Positions 13,026-24,738 of a DNA stretch of 64,000 nucleotides are shown piece after piece (within the stretch, counting starts at the first letter, position 1; each line of letters begins with the position of its first letter). Below the pieces are notes generated by a model that did no database searches, was not told the origin of the DNA, and saw only the letters and a program-made list of their open reading frames with translations. Where the stretch lies: NCBI GenBank assembly GCA_029255685.2, contig CM055311.2, positions 16,142,952 through 16,206,951 on the forward strand, read 5' to 3'. Position numbers and translations under genes: made by a program. Source of the stretch: Silene conica (Eukaryota; Streptophyta; Magnoliopsida; Caryophyllales; Caryophyllaceae).

Positions 13026-14501
13026 TGTAATACCTCGTATTTTAGTTTAATAATTATTTGTTATATCGACGTGTTGTTGGTCTTTCAAACGTTTTTATTC
13101 AATAAATTATTTATCGAGTACGTGTTTTATAATTTATTTATTGCATATGTGTTTTATAATTTATTTATCGAAAACGTGTTTTATGTTTAATATGTTATAA
13201 GTGTAATATCGGGTTTGAGTAATTGTTATTAGATCACGTTTTAAAAAAGTGTATTGGGCCTCAAATTTCGTACAACCAATATAGCCCAAAACCGAAAATA
13301 ACACACATTGAAACAAACACACTCATACCTCACCTCTACCGTCACATAAAACACTACCCAAAACCCTAGACCTAACCCTATCGAGACCGAGCTGCTCCTA
13401 CACGGTTGCTGCCGCCACAACATAGATCAGGAAGGGAGGATTACACGGAGGGTTAAGGTGGTCTAAGGGTGGTCGAATACGGTGGAAATAGGTATGGTCA
13501 TCACGTTATTCTTTCTCCTGTTTTCTCTTTCACTTTTATTCGAATGATTTAATCGCGTGGATTGCATCTATAGTGTCTGATTCTTATACAGTGGTGACCT
13601 ATGATGTTGAGAGTGGTGTCTTGACCATAGTCATAACCGCGTTGACCACCTACGACCACCAGGCAAGGTTGTTTTGTCGCATGTCATGTTGCATATCGTT
13701 TTCTTTCAGAAACAGAGTTTCGAACATGTAATGTTTACATATGATTTCGATGCATTTTATGGTCACGATTCTTTTGGGTGTTAGGGTAGTTGGTTTGGTG
13801 GTGGTCAGGGTGGTTGGGTGGTGGTTTTCATGGTGGGTCGTGATGATTCATGTCGTTTCTTGGTTAGGGTTTATATGGGGTGTCACAGACTGGAAACAGA
13901 GTTGGTGTGGGGGTTGGGTTTTGAGTTGGTAATCGTGGGCTGCTTCTGCAGGGTCGACCACGGCCATTAACCTCCCAGGAACCACCACGGCTCAGAGGCG
14001 AGGGTGGTGGTGTCACTGGCGAGGATGGTGGTTGCTGTTGGTGTCGAATGTGGTGGTTACGGGAGTGGTTAAACGTGGTAGCTGCTGGGTTTGTGTTTGG
14101 GGCAGGAAGTGTTTTCGTTCCTTTTTGCCATAAATGTCAGATTGTTCAAGTCTATAATTGGGTTATTATTTGCAAACATTAACATAAATTGTTATGGGTG
14201 ACATTATTTACATGAATGAAAGTAAATATTGGGTATTCTAAGTACTTATTGTTAATGTTTATTATTAGTAATAATTGTATGTTAGTATAGAACTTTGTAT
14301 GTCTTTATAAAATGGATAATTTTTGTGTTATTATTATTAGCAATATTAATAATAACATTTTATGGAGTAATGTTGTTGTACATGTGTCTTTGATAATATT
14401 TTAGTATGTAGTAGTAGTTTCGTGGCATTTCTATAACGGGAAATTTCTATTCTGGGCAAGGTTACTATTTCGGGAAAGTTTCTATTACAGGAAACTTTCC
14501 A

Positions 14502-17335
14502 TGTAACACCCCCATTTATTTAAGAGCCTTTAGCAAGACATTCTCAAATAAATAGAAATGTTACCATCTCGGAATGTCCGAGGTAGTGAATAACAAAGTA
14601 AAACAAACTACAGAACTTATATAAAATTGATTAAATTTAAACTTTTGATATTACAATTACTACGCATAGAATAAAAGTACAACTGATAACGTCTAAGTAT
14701 GTGATCTAATTCTAAGTAGGTCAAAGTCATGTCTCGCTCCATGCCCAAGCTCCTAATCCATCTGTCTCTGACCTGTAGAATCTACTCCCCATTCCGGATC
14801 ATCGTAGGTGTACACGAATACACTGTCAACCTCGCGGTTGAGTAGGATAACACAATAATTATAATGCAACAATTAAATGATATGCAAATGTCATGATATG
14901 CTCGAGCTCAATCTCAATTCTCAATTCTCAATCTCAATTCTCATACCCTTGCACCAAGCCATACCGAACCTCCCGGCAGACTATAATCGGTCGTCACCGA
15001 ACACCAGCTCAATAGCTGATAAGACACCAGGCCTGGTCTGCAGAACCACCCTGGGCTTTATATCAGAACAATTTCTGACCATAATTTTCTCAGTAACCCA
15101 TGCATATGCTATGCTCATGAATGCAACGATATAATTACTCAATCATGTTATCAAATAATGAAATGCTCATGCCATTACCAATAATCCACAACAATCCAAC
15201 CAATTATCATTCTCATATCAATTATACTCAGCATCCATAACTCACAATACCACATCTATTCGTAACACATCCTAGAGTATAAGGTCAGTGGATCCTACCT
15301 GGATAGCAATATAATCCAATAGCAAGCCAGCAAGTAACCGAATTATGCCACGTCAACATCGTCACCTAACAATTATAATATACTTAATCACTAACTATGA
15401 TTACTTCAATTAAATAAACGAACATAGAAACTATGATCGAACTATTGATAACCGTCACATTCATGTACAATAAAATTACTTGACAAGTTAATAATTAAAT
15501 ATCATAAACAATATTTCTAGTAATACTAATCATACTAAAAATAACATATTTACTACTATAACAATAATAATAATAATAACATATAATAAAAATAATATAC
15601 TAACATTAATATAATAATATAAATAATAGTAATAATAGTAATAATAGTAACAATATCAACAACAACGTACAAATAATAATAATAGTGGAATTGTCAACAA
15701 CAATTACTAATAGTATTATAATAAGAATGAATCATTAGTAGTAGTACTAATAATAATATAATAATAATATTAATAATAAACACAAACAACTAAACACACG
15801 CTTGGGTAAACCATACACAAACAGCCACCGTGCCCAGCACCACAGTGGTTTCCTCCGACCCCCGAACCCACCTTCAAACACCAGTAGCCACCCCAACTTC
15901 CCCACTTCGTCCTCTGTTAAATGCCCGGCCTCTCACGTCATTTTATTTTATTTTTCCTCGACAACCCGATTTCCGCCACTTTCAAAACTACCCAAACCAC
16001 CACCGAAAACCGCCCTCAACAACTCTCCTATCCGACGACTCCCATGGTGGTTACCACCAGCCCTCGACTCGACTACAACCATCAACAAAGACTGTCCTAT
16101 GACGGTTTCACAATTCGCCTCTATTACTCTATGTATACACGTGCTCCGACCACGACACTCGCCACCTTGCTCCGTTAACCACCCCACTGTCATCCCATGA
16201 CCGACCACCGCCGACCAAACCATCCTTACCTACCATAAATCGCGACAACACCATACGACCCCTCAATTACGATAAAACCCGACATCGACTTCCTTCCTTT
16301 CAGCCCTTCCACCGCCGGCCACGGTGGTCCAACACCACCCATGACAACGACCCAGTAGCCTTTACATGGCCAGGATCATCTAGGTCAGTGCTAGGGTCAG
16401 ACACGGTCTAAAACGACTCATATATATCGTATACGTAAGACGGTCGCAATCTAACGATAACTAAACGCCATTAAACAATAACTAATTATATATCATCTTA
16501 CCGTAATTAAAAATGAATGAACGAATGCAAGCTTTGTTTCAGATGCACAACGATGAAGAGAATGGGCATGAAGTAACATAGCGGCAGAAAAGGAGGACTT
16601 ATTACGCAGGGAGGAGGAGAAGCAAATTTAGGGTTTATGGATTCATAATGAATAATATGGAGGATTAGTATTGTATTAATATAATATTATAATTATCGTA
16701 ATATTTAACACGTATTATAAATATAATATTATTTCGCGATAAACACGCTAGTACCATATCAAGACTACGAGTTTATAAACCGTCATAATAACAATAATGA
16801 GAGTAGTAGTAATAAAAGTAATAGTAAAAATAAAACGTTACAACAACGATAAAACGATAATATTAATAATAATAATAATAATGATAATAATAATAATAAT
16901 AGTAAGAATGATCATAATAGTAACGATAATAATAAAAAGAATAAGAAGAATAAGAGTAGTAAAAATAATGAATATGATATATAATAATAAGTTAATAACA
17001 TAAAATATCACACTTATTAAGTGTAAATCATCTCTAGTCAAAATAATTATATTTATATTCTATTTTTTTTACGAGATATAAAAGTACGGGTTATTACAAT
17101 TAAATTGGTATTTTATTAATATATTATTAAAATTAAAGAAGTACGAATGAAATGTCATTTTATGAAATAATCAACAAATATAAAATGATTATGAAATACG
17201 AAATAATCGTAGAATAAATACATTTATAAAATAATAATATTTTACGTAAAATACTTTATAAACATTCCGTTTGAAATACTTGTATCAAACATGATTTGAC
17301 TGTCGTTGACCGAGGGTAAAATACGGGGTATTACA
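14502..17335 (-). repeat. LTR of element B (3' copy in element orientation)
   Basis: The LTR holds AAT/TAG trinucleotide runs (about 15540-15780 and 16790-17000) on both sides of a C-rich block (about 15800-16390). The ORFs of 132, 91, 90 and 85 codons in that block recur unchanged in the other LTR and have no recognisable domain. Confidence 0.9.
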
Positions 17336-20115
17336 GTCTTCCCTCCTTAAAATGAACTTCGTCCCGAAGTTCGCCACCCCGTAACGATAACAAAACACTC
17401 CACAACATAAAACCAATACAAGTAGTACATATATACAAGCTCTAAAACGCAAAATGTTACATTCTACCCCTTAAGAAACTTTGTCCCCAAAGTTTAACTT
17501 ACGACATAAGTACATGACACTTAAAGAATCGTAACATTGACCGAAACATAACAAATTAAAACAACAGACTCCATGCGGATTCAGATCTCAATCAGCCAAT
17601 CACAACATACCACTTAGACAGACCGTAAACCATCAAAATTTTACAATCCTATTCTCCTTAAGACATGGTTACGTCCCCGTAACCCTATTATAAAATCCCA
17701 CATTCGATGCTCAAGAAGATCACCGTAACAACAGTCACAAATCATTTGATAAGGTAATCACAACTAGCATCCGACTTTTGAAGCAACAGATAATATTTGT
17801 CAATTTCATGCTACGCAGCAAAAGAAGACCAAGGTAACTAACACTTATATACCCTTGGAAACTTTAACACAACATAACACAATTACACCAATGTAACAAT
17901 CAGCTAATTCGTAGTTTATACTTGACAAATTAAAACATTTTATGCTCATATCATAGAAGCAAAATCATGTTTATGCACACAAGTTTTAGAGAAGACATTA
18001 GGTAAATATTTAACTACTGTAATTAAACGCGGAGCAATATAACATATTTCACGAGATATACACCAATCATAGACTAGCAAGTCGGCTTAGCATTTCTAGG
18101 TAAAAATAAGTTAAAATCACATAGACATATTTTCCATTTACTCACATTACATCATTTATCACAAAACTAGTAATAAATAATTTGCAAAATAAGAAGTTTA
18201 TAACATGTGGAACAATTTCATATCCAGGCAAAATTTCATCAACATGTAGCTACGGATTCTATCAGGTTGCTAAACAATTACCATATTTATCAAACATCAG
18301 CGTTATCATGGATTATCACTTTAAAAACATTTGAAACTTTCAAAACGATGAAGTTGTAATTAATGGCAATTTATAAACACGAATCAACGGACGGTTTTAC
18401 AAGCTACAGATCGAAAACAAGACTAGCATTCCCACAAGTCAAGTGTCAACCAAATTACTAATTCAATATATTGTGATCCGATTTAAACATAACAATATGT
18501 AATTCACCTTGTGGCATAACAATAGTGTCAGTAATAAATAAAACCAACTTTATATAAAGCTCACCAAAATAAGTAAGGTTATACTATCATATAATAAAGT
18601 TCATAGATATCCATATCATATGCCCACTGTTCATGTTTCTAATGTCATATTAGAATATTAAAGGGTTACATCACATAATTCATATTTAACTAAACTTTTA
18701 TATAGAAAACTTGCATAACTTACAATTTCAACAATCAACCATCATGCTACAACTTTCAAAAATTATAATTAAATAACCGCTTTGCTATTTGTGAGCTATG
18801 ATAGTTTTTTTTAGGAAATATGAGGGATTAACTTATCTTAGGAAAAGGAATCAAATGCACAACTTAAGAGAATTATTTTTAACAAATTTTTTTTTTCAAC
18901 TCAGGTGATCTGAACAGAAACTTTACAGCAATTAAACAGAAAATTGGGCAACTTGCAAAAATCACTATTAAACAACGACTAGTTAAGATTTTACGTGACT
19001 TATCATTTTGAAAACGTGAATGAATATTCTGAACAGTGGAGTTGGAATTATGCATAAACAATAAATACGTTTTAAACGGTGTCATATGCTAAAACATGGG
19101 TCAAAACAGAACTGTGCAGTAACAATCTGACCACTATCGACTAAAATATCTATTTCTCGCAAAATATAACTCGTATACACATGAAACCAAAAGCATCGAG
19201 AAGCTAAATCAGAAGGTTATCGCACATAAAATTTTCACATTCATATAGAAAACACATTTTAAATGGCAGCCCGTGCAAACAAGGTAACATTCTGAAAATT
19301 TATCAAACTTTTTGTTCCTTAAAATCACTTCATATTATCACATTTACATTCAACCATTATTCTCCCAAACATGTTGACATATCATCGAAGCATAGAAATC
19401 ATATTGCACCATATTAACATTTATTCATCATTTCAAGTTGTAATTGTCATCTAAAACACGGTAAAGATTGCGAGACAGAAAAGTAGGTCAACTAAATGAC
19501 TGAATATTTATATATGTATATGCAAATGTAACACAAACAACTATATGACACTCATGGCTTGGGGCATCACATTCCGCATATCACTAGACATGGATTACTA
19601 TAACGCATAAATCTGATCATTCATATCCACAGACCAGCCAATATATTACAAAATTACGATAGTCATTTAATAACCAGATATCATATGGTCATGTCAGAAG
19701 ACTAAATCATATGATCACATCACTCTATCTATGGCTCGATAAATATAGATCCATACTCATATACACATCTTCATGTTCTCAATACTTCGAAGTCATATTT
19801 CTCGATCAACATTCAATATAAATCTCATACAACACAGATCTCCAACCATATTTCATATCATACTTTTTGCGGAAACGTTAGTACAATATATATTGGGTCC
19901 TGTCCTTTATTCCATACTACCCACGCTCTACATCTCTCAAGGGTGACCAGGTTAGACTGGAAGGGCCAGTGGCTTGGTTTGAGGGGGCCCCTAACTCATT
20001 CCAATCCTGGGGCTCCTAACAGTTACTAACCTGGGGTTCATTTTATTAGACTCTTCCTATGTTCATTATTATTCATTTGGTAAGGGCCTGAGAATCGTTC
20101 GCTCTGATACCACTT
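17336..20115 (-). other. interior of element B, non-coding
   Basis: A purine tract and hairpin lie next to the left LTR (17336-17380). The primer-binding site lies next to the right LTR (20093-20113). No protein-coding frame is recognisable. Confidence 0.8.
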
Positions 20116-22949
20116 TGTAACACCCCCATTTATTTAAGAGCCTTTAGCAAGACATTCTCAAATAAATAGAAATGTTACCATCTCGGAATGTCCGAGGTAG
20201 TGAATAACAAAGTAAAACAAACTACAGAACTTATATAAAATTGATTAAATTTAAACTTTTGATATTACAATTACTACGCATAGAATAAAAGTACAACTGA
20301 TAACGTCTAAGTATGTGATCTAATTCTAAGTAGGTCAAAGTCATGTCTCGCTCCATGCCCAAGCTCCTAATCCATCTGTCTCTGACCTGTAGAATCTACT
20401 CCCCATTCCGGATCATCGTAGGTGTACACGAATACACTGTCAACCTCGCGGTTGAGTAGGATAACACAATAATTATAATGCAACAATTAAATGATATGCA
20501 AATGTCATGATATGCTCGAGCTCAATCTCAATTCTCAATTCTCAATCTCAATTCTCATACCCTTGCACCAAGCCATACCGAACCTCCCGGCAGACTATAA
20601 TCGGTCGTCACCGAACACCAGCTCAATAGCTGATAAGACACCAGGCCTGGTCTGCAGAACCACCCTGGGCTTTATATCAGAACAATTTCTTACCATAATT
20701 TTCTCAGTAACCCATGCATATGCTATGCTCATGAATGCAACGATATAATTACTCAATCATGTTATCAAATAATGAAATGCTCATGCCATTACCAATAATC
20801 CACAACAATCCAACCAATTATCATTCTCATATCAATTATACTCAGCATCCATAACTCACAATACCACATCTATTCGTAACACATCCTAGAGTATAAGGTC
20901 AGTGGATCCTACCTGGATAGCAATATAATCCAATAGCAAGCCAGCAAGTAACCGAATTATGCCACGTCAACATCGTCACCTAACAATTATAATATACTTA
21001 ATCACTAACTATGATTACTTCAATTAAATAAACGAACATAGAAACTATGATCGAACTATTGATAACCGTCACATTCATGTACAATAAAATTACTTGACAA
21101 GTTAATAATTAAATATCATAAACAATATTTCTAGTAATACTAATCATACTAAAAATAACATATTTACTACTATAACAATAATAATAATAATAACATATAA
21201 TAAAAATAATATACTAACATTAATATAATAATATAAATAATAGTAATAATAGTAATAATAGTAACAATATCAACAACAACGTACAAATAATAATAATAGT
21301 GGAATTGTCAACAACAATTACTAATAGTATTATAATAAGAATGAATCATTAGTAGTAGTACTAATAATAATATAATAATAATATTAATAATAAACACAAA
21401 CAACTAAACACACGCTTGGGTAAACCATACACAAACAGCCACCGTGCCCAGCACCACAGTGGTTTCCTCCGACCCCCGAACCCACCTTCAAACACCAGTA
21501 GCCACCCCAACTTCCCCACTTCGTCCTCTGTTAAATGCCCGGCCTCTCACGTCATTTTATTTTATTTTTCCTCGACAACCCGATTTCCGCCACTTTCAAA
21601 ACTACCCAAACCACCACCGAAAACCGCCCTCAACAACTCTCCTATCCGACGACTCCCATGGTGGTTACCACCAGCCCTCGACTCGACTACAACCATCAAC
21701 AAAGACTGTCCTATGACGGTTTCACAATTCGCCTCTATTACTCTATGTATACACGTGCTCCGACCACGACACTCGCCACCTTGCTCCGTTAACCACCCCA
21801 CTGTCATCCCATGACCGACCACCGCCGACCAAACCATCCTTACCTACCATAAATCGCGACAACACCATACGACCCCTCAATTACGATAAAACCCGACATC
21901 GACTTCCTTCCTTTCAGCCCTTCCACCGCCGGCCACGGTGGTCCAACACCACCCATGACAACGACCCAGTAGCCTTTACATGGCCAGGATCATCTAGGTC
22001 AGTGCTAGGGTCAGACACGGTCTAAAACGACTCATATATATCGTATACGTAAGACGGTCGCAATCTAACGATAACTAAACGCCATTAAACAATAACTAAT
22101 TATATATCATCTTACCGTAATTAAAAATGAATGAACGAATGCAAGCTTTGTTTCAGATGCACAACGATGAAGAGAATGGGCATGAAGTAACATAGCGGCA
22201 GAAAAGGAGGACTTATTACGCAGGGAGGAGGAGAAGCAAATTTAGGGTTTATGGATTCATAATGAATAATATGGAGGATTAGTATTGTATTAATATAATA
22301 TTATAATTATCGTAATATTTAACACGTATTATAAATATAATATTATTTCGCGATAAACACGCTAGTACCATATCAAGACTACGAGTTTATAAACCGTCAT
22401 AATAACAATAATGAGAGTAGTAGTAATAAAAGTAATAGTAAAAATAAAACGTTACAACAACGATAAAACGATAATATTAATAATAATAATAATAATGATA
22501 ATAATAATAATAATAGTAAGAATGATCATAATAGTAACGATAATAATAAAAAGAATAAGAAGAATAAGAGTAGTAAAAATAATGAATATGATATATAATA
22601 ATAAGTTAATAACATAAAATATCACACTTATTAAGTGTAAATCATCTCTAGTCAAAATAATTATATTTATATTCTATTTTTTTTACGAGATATAAAAGTA
22701 CGGGTTATTACAATTAAATTGGTATTTTATTAATATATTATTAAAATTAAAGAAGTACGAATGAAATGTCATTTTATGAAATAATCAACAAATATAAAAT
22801 GATTATGAAATACGAAATAATCGTAGAATAAATACATTTATAAAATAATAATATTTTACGTAAAATACTTTATAAACATTCCGTTTGAAATACTTGTATC
22901 AAACATGATTTGACTGTCGTTGACCGAGGGTAAAATACGGGGTATTACA
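20116..22949 (-). repeat. LTR of element B (5' copy in element orientation)
   Basis: It is essentially identical over its full 2,834 bp to 14502-17335. Confidence 0.9.
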
Positions 22950-23761
22950 TTCCACTTGTAGAAAATTACCATATTTGGAATCCTTACTGTTCAAGAATAG
23001 GGGTTATTAATCGTTATGTAAAATATGTTTAGGTGACGGTTTCTGCGTGGGACATTTCTAGGAGCTGTTGACTGTCTTTCTGCAGGTTGAGGTAGGGAAA
23101 GATATATCTGTGGTTGCGTTATTGACATGACATATATGTGTTGTTTATTATAAGATTGATATAAATACTTGTGAATGTATTTTTGGATTGTTGATTTCTA
23201 TCGATTATTGTGGAGAACGGGAGTTGTGAAATGGGTCTTGTGATATGGGTCTTGTGATATGGGACTTGTGATATGGCCATGGAAGGAGTGGTGTGATGGA
23301 AGGTGTGGTGGATGGAAGGAGTGGTGTGATGGAGGTGAAGTGGTTGACTGGTGATATGGAGACGGAGTGGTGCTATGATCTATTGTCATTTATGTCTTAT
23401 TGATGTTTTCCTACTCAACCTCATGGTTGACCCTGTGTATTCGTGTGACACCTACAATGATCCGAAATGGGGAGTAGATTTTTTTCAGGTCAGAGACAGT
23501 TGGATTAGGAGCACGGGCATGGAGAGAGACATGGCTTGGACCTACTTAGAATTAGATCACATACATAGTTGTAACCAGTTGTACCTTTTCTATGCGTAGT
23601 GTTGTAACATCAAAGTGTAAATTTTATCGGTTTTATATAAAGTACTTTGTATTGTTTACTTTGTTATTCACTACCTCGGACATTCCGAGATGGTAACAGC
23701 TCAATTTATTTGAGAATGTCTTGCTAAAGGCTCTTTGAGTAAATGGGGGTGTTACAACTAA

Positions 23762-24539
23762 TTCTATGATAATTTCTGCAAAAATAATTTTGTTTTATTT
23801 ATATAAGTCAGCATTTTTTAGGTCGTCGCTGCGCCTAAGTAACAACGCATAAGTAGAAATTCAAATTTAGCTGACAAGAGTGCATAACTGCATATCTTAC
23901 TATAATAATTACCCGGCCAATTAACATTATTGCATCATTTTAAACTAATTGCAAGTGAAATTTTCAAATGAAATTCATAATTTTTTTATTAACCAATTAT
24001 TACAAGTAGGGGGGATTTTGTTACTTTAATTCAAAACTTAATTTACCTTTACGACTTTTTTTAATAACTTCTTAAATAACATACCCGTGCAATTCTAGTC
24101 ACTTTATAAGGCAAGAGGTTACACCCTCTATTGCCAATTGGTTTTAGAGTGGAGCCTCTTGGGTTTACAATGTGAACTATTTCTCCTCCGTTCGGGCGTG
24201 TCTCAGACCCATTGTTGAATTTAACAGGTCATGCCAGAGTTTATTATTTATATGAATATTGATTCTAACAGAGTCCTACTTCCTCTATTCCAATCAATTC
24301 TATACATTTGTTTTATTCACGTTTGCCAATACCCGTTTTCTTTTGTTAATATATTTAGTTACATATCATAAAAATTATAAAACTTTGGTATTCACAATGT
24401 ACTCGGTAAGACAATTTAAACAATATCTCAAATGACTATATTTTATGTTACATATTAGAAGTTGTGTCGAAGATTCACTCGACTTGTAAGTCGAAAAATT
24501 GAGGAATATCATCTAAAACATCCTTTCATTTTAAACTTT
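23762..24539. other. AT-rich DNA with a decayed Stowaway-like remnant
   Basis: About 24282-24460 resembles the left two thirds of the MITE at 4648-4905 (CACGTTTGCCAA, then ACATATTAG). It lacks clean ends. Nothing else is recognisable. Confidence 0.5.
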
Positions 24540-24548
24540 ATTCTTTTT

Positions 24549-24610
24549 GGGGGTTGCGAAAGTTCGTCGGCGTTTTGCGAAAAATCGTCGGCGTTTTCTA
24601 TAAAAAAGAC
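24549..24610 (+). repeat. left TIR of the MULE
   Basis: It begins GGGGGTTGCGAAAG and holds two 22-bp direct repeats. It probably contains both transposase-binding sites and the promoter of the transposase gene, by analogy with MuDR (inference). Confidence 0.85.
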
Positions 24611-24738
24611 AACCTCTACCCTTTTCCCTCTATCTCTCTATCTTCTTTTCTCTGAAAGAAAAAACAACAAAAACAACATAAAATTCAAAAAAACGGTTTC
24701 AACATCGATCAACAACATTAAACAACGACAACGATTCC

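Larger units (their letters stand above)
14497..22954 (-). mobile_element. element B: very young non-autonomous LTR retrotransposon, same family as A
   Basis: Two LTRs of exactly 2,834 bp (14502-17335 and 20116-22949) enclose a 2,780-bp interior. I saw one base difference between them (G near 15072 against T near 20686). The TSD TTCCA is at 14497-14501 and 22950-22954. Read on the minus strand, the 5' LTR is the right copy and is followed by AAGTGGTATCAGAGCGAACG. The left copy is preceded on the minus strand by GAACTTCG-GGA-CGAAGTTC and a purine tract. No gag or pol is present, so movement would need enzymes from an autonomous relative. Confidence 0.92.
13026..23756 (+). repeat. 3' LTR of element A, interrupted by element B
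   Basis: Part one is 13026-14501 and part two is about 22955-23756. The break is at CTTTCCA, duplicated as the TSD TTCCA of element B. Joined across the insertion, the LTR is nearly the same length as the 5' LTR. Confidence 0.88.
6666..23761 (+). mobile_element. element A: large non-autonomous LTR retrotransposon (LARD-like), split by element B
   Basis: The 5' LTR is 6671-8948 (2,278 bp). The 3' LTR starts at 13026, is broken at 14501 by element B, resumes at about 22950 and ends at 23756. The LTRs begin TGTAATACC and end GGGTGTTACA. The TSD ACTAA is at 6666-6670 and 23757-23761. A primer-binding site (TGGTATCAGAGAG) starts at 8952. The 4.1-kb interior has no gag or pol frame, only scattered short ORFs. 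GAACTTCG-GGA-CGAAGTTC just before the 3' polypurine tract is, from memory, typical of Ty3/Gypsy Tekay-type chromoviruses, so I infer a deleted Gypsy derivative. The LTRs show roughly ten differences plus small indels. Confidence 0.88.

Noticed and set aside
15802..16223. Overlapping ORFs of 132, 91, 90 and 85 codons, repeated at 21416-21837
   Set aside because: They lie inside both LTRs of element B, overlap on both strands, are low-complexity (Pro/Thr/Ser-rich) and show no domain. They recur only because LTRs are duplicates.
16797..17041. Ile-rich ORFs on both strands, also at 22411-22655
   Set aside because: They are translations of an AAT/TAG trinucleotide microsatellite within the LTR.
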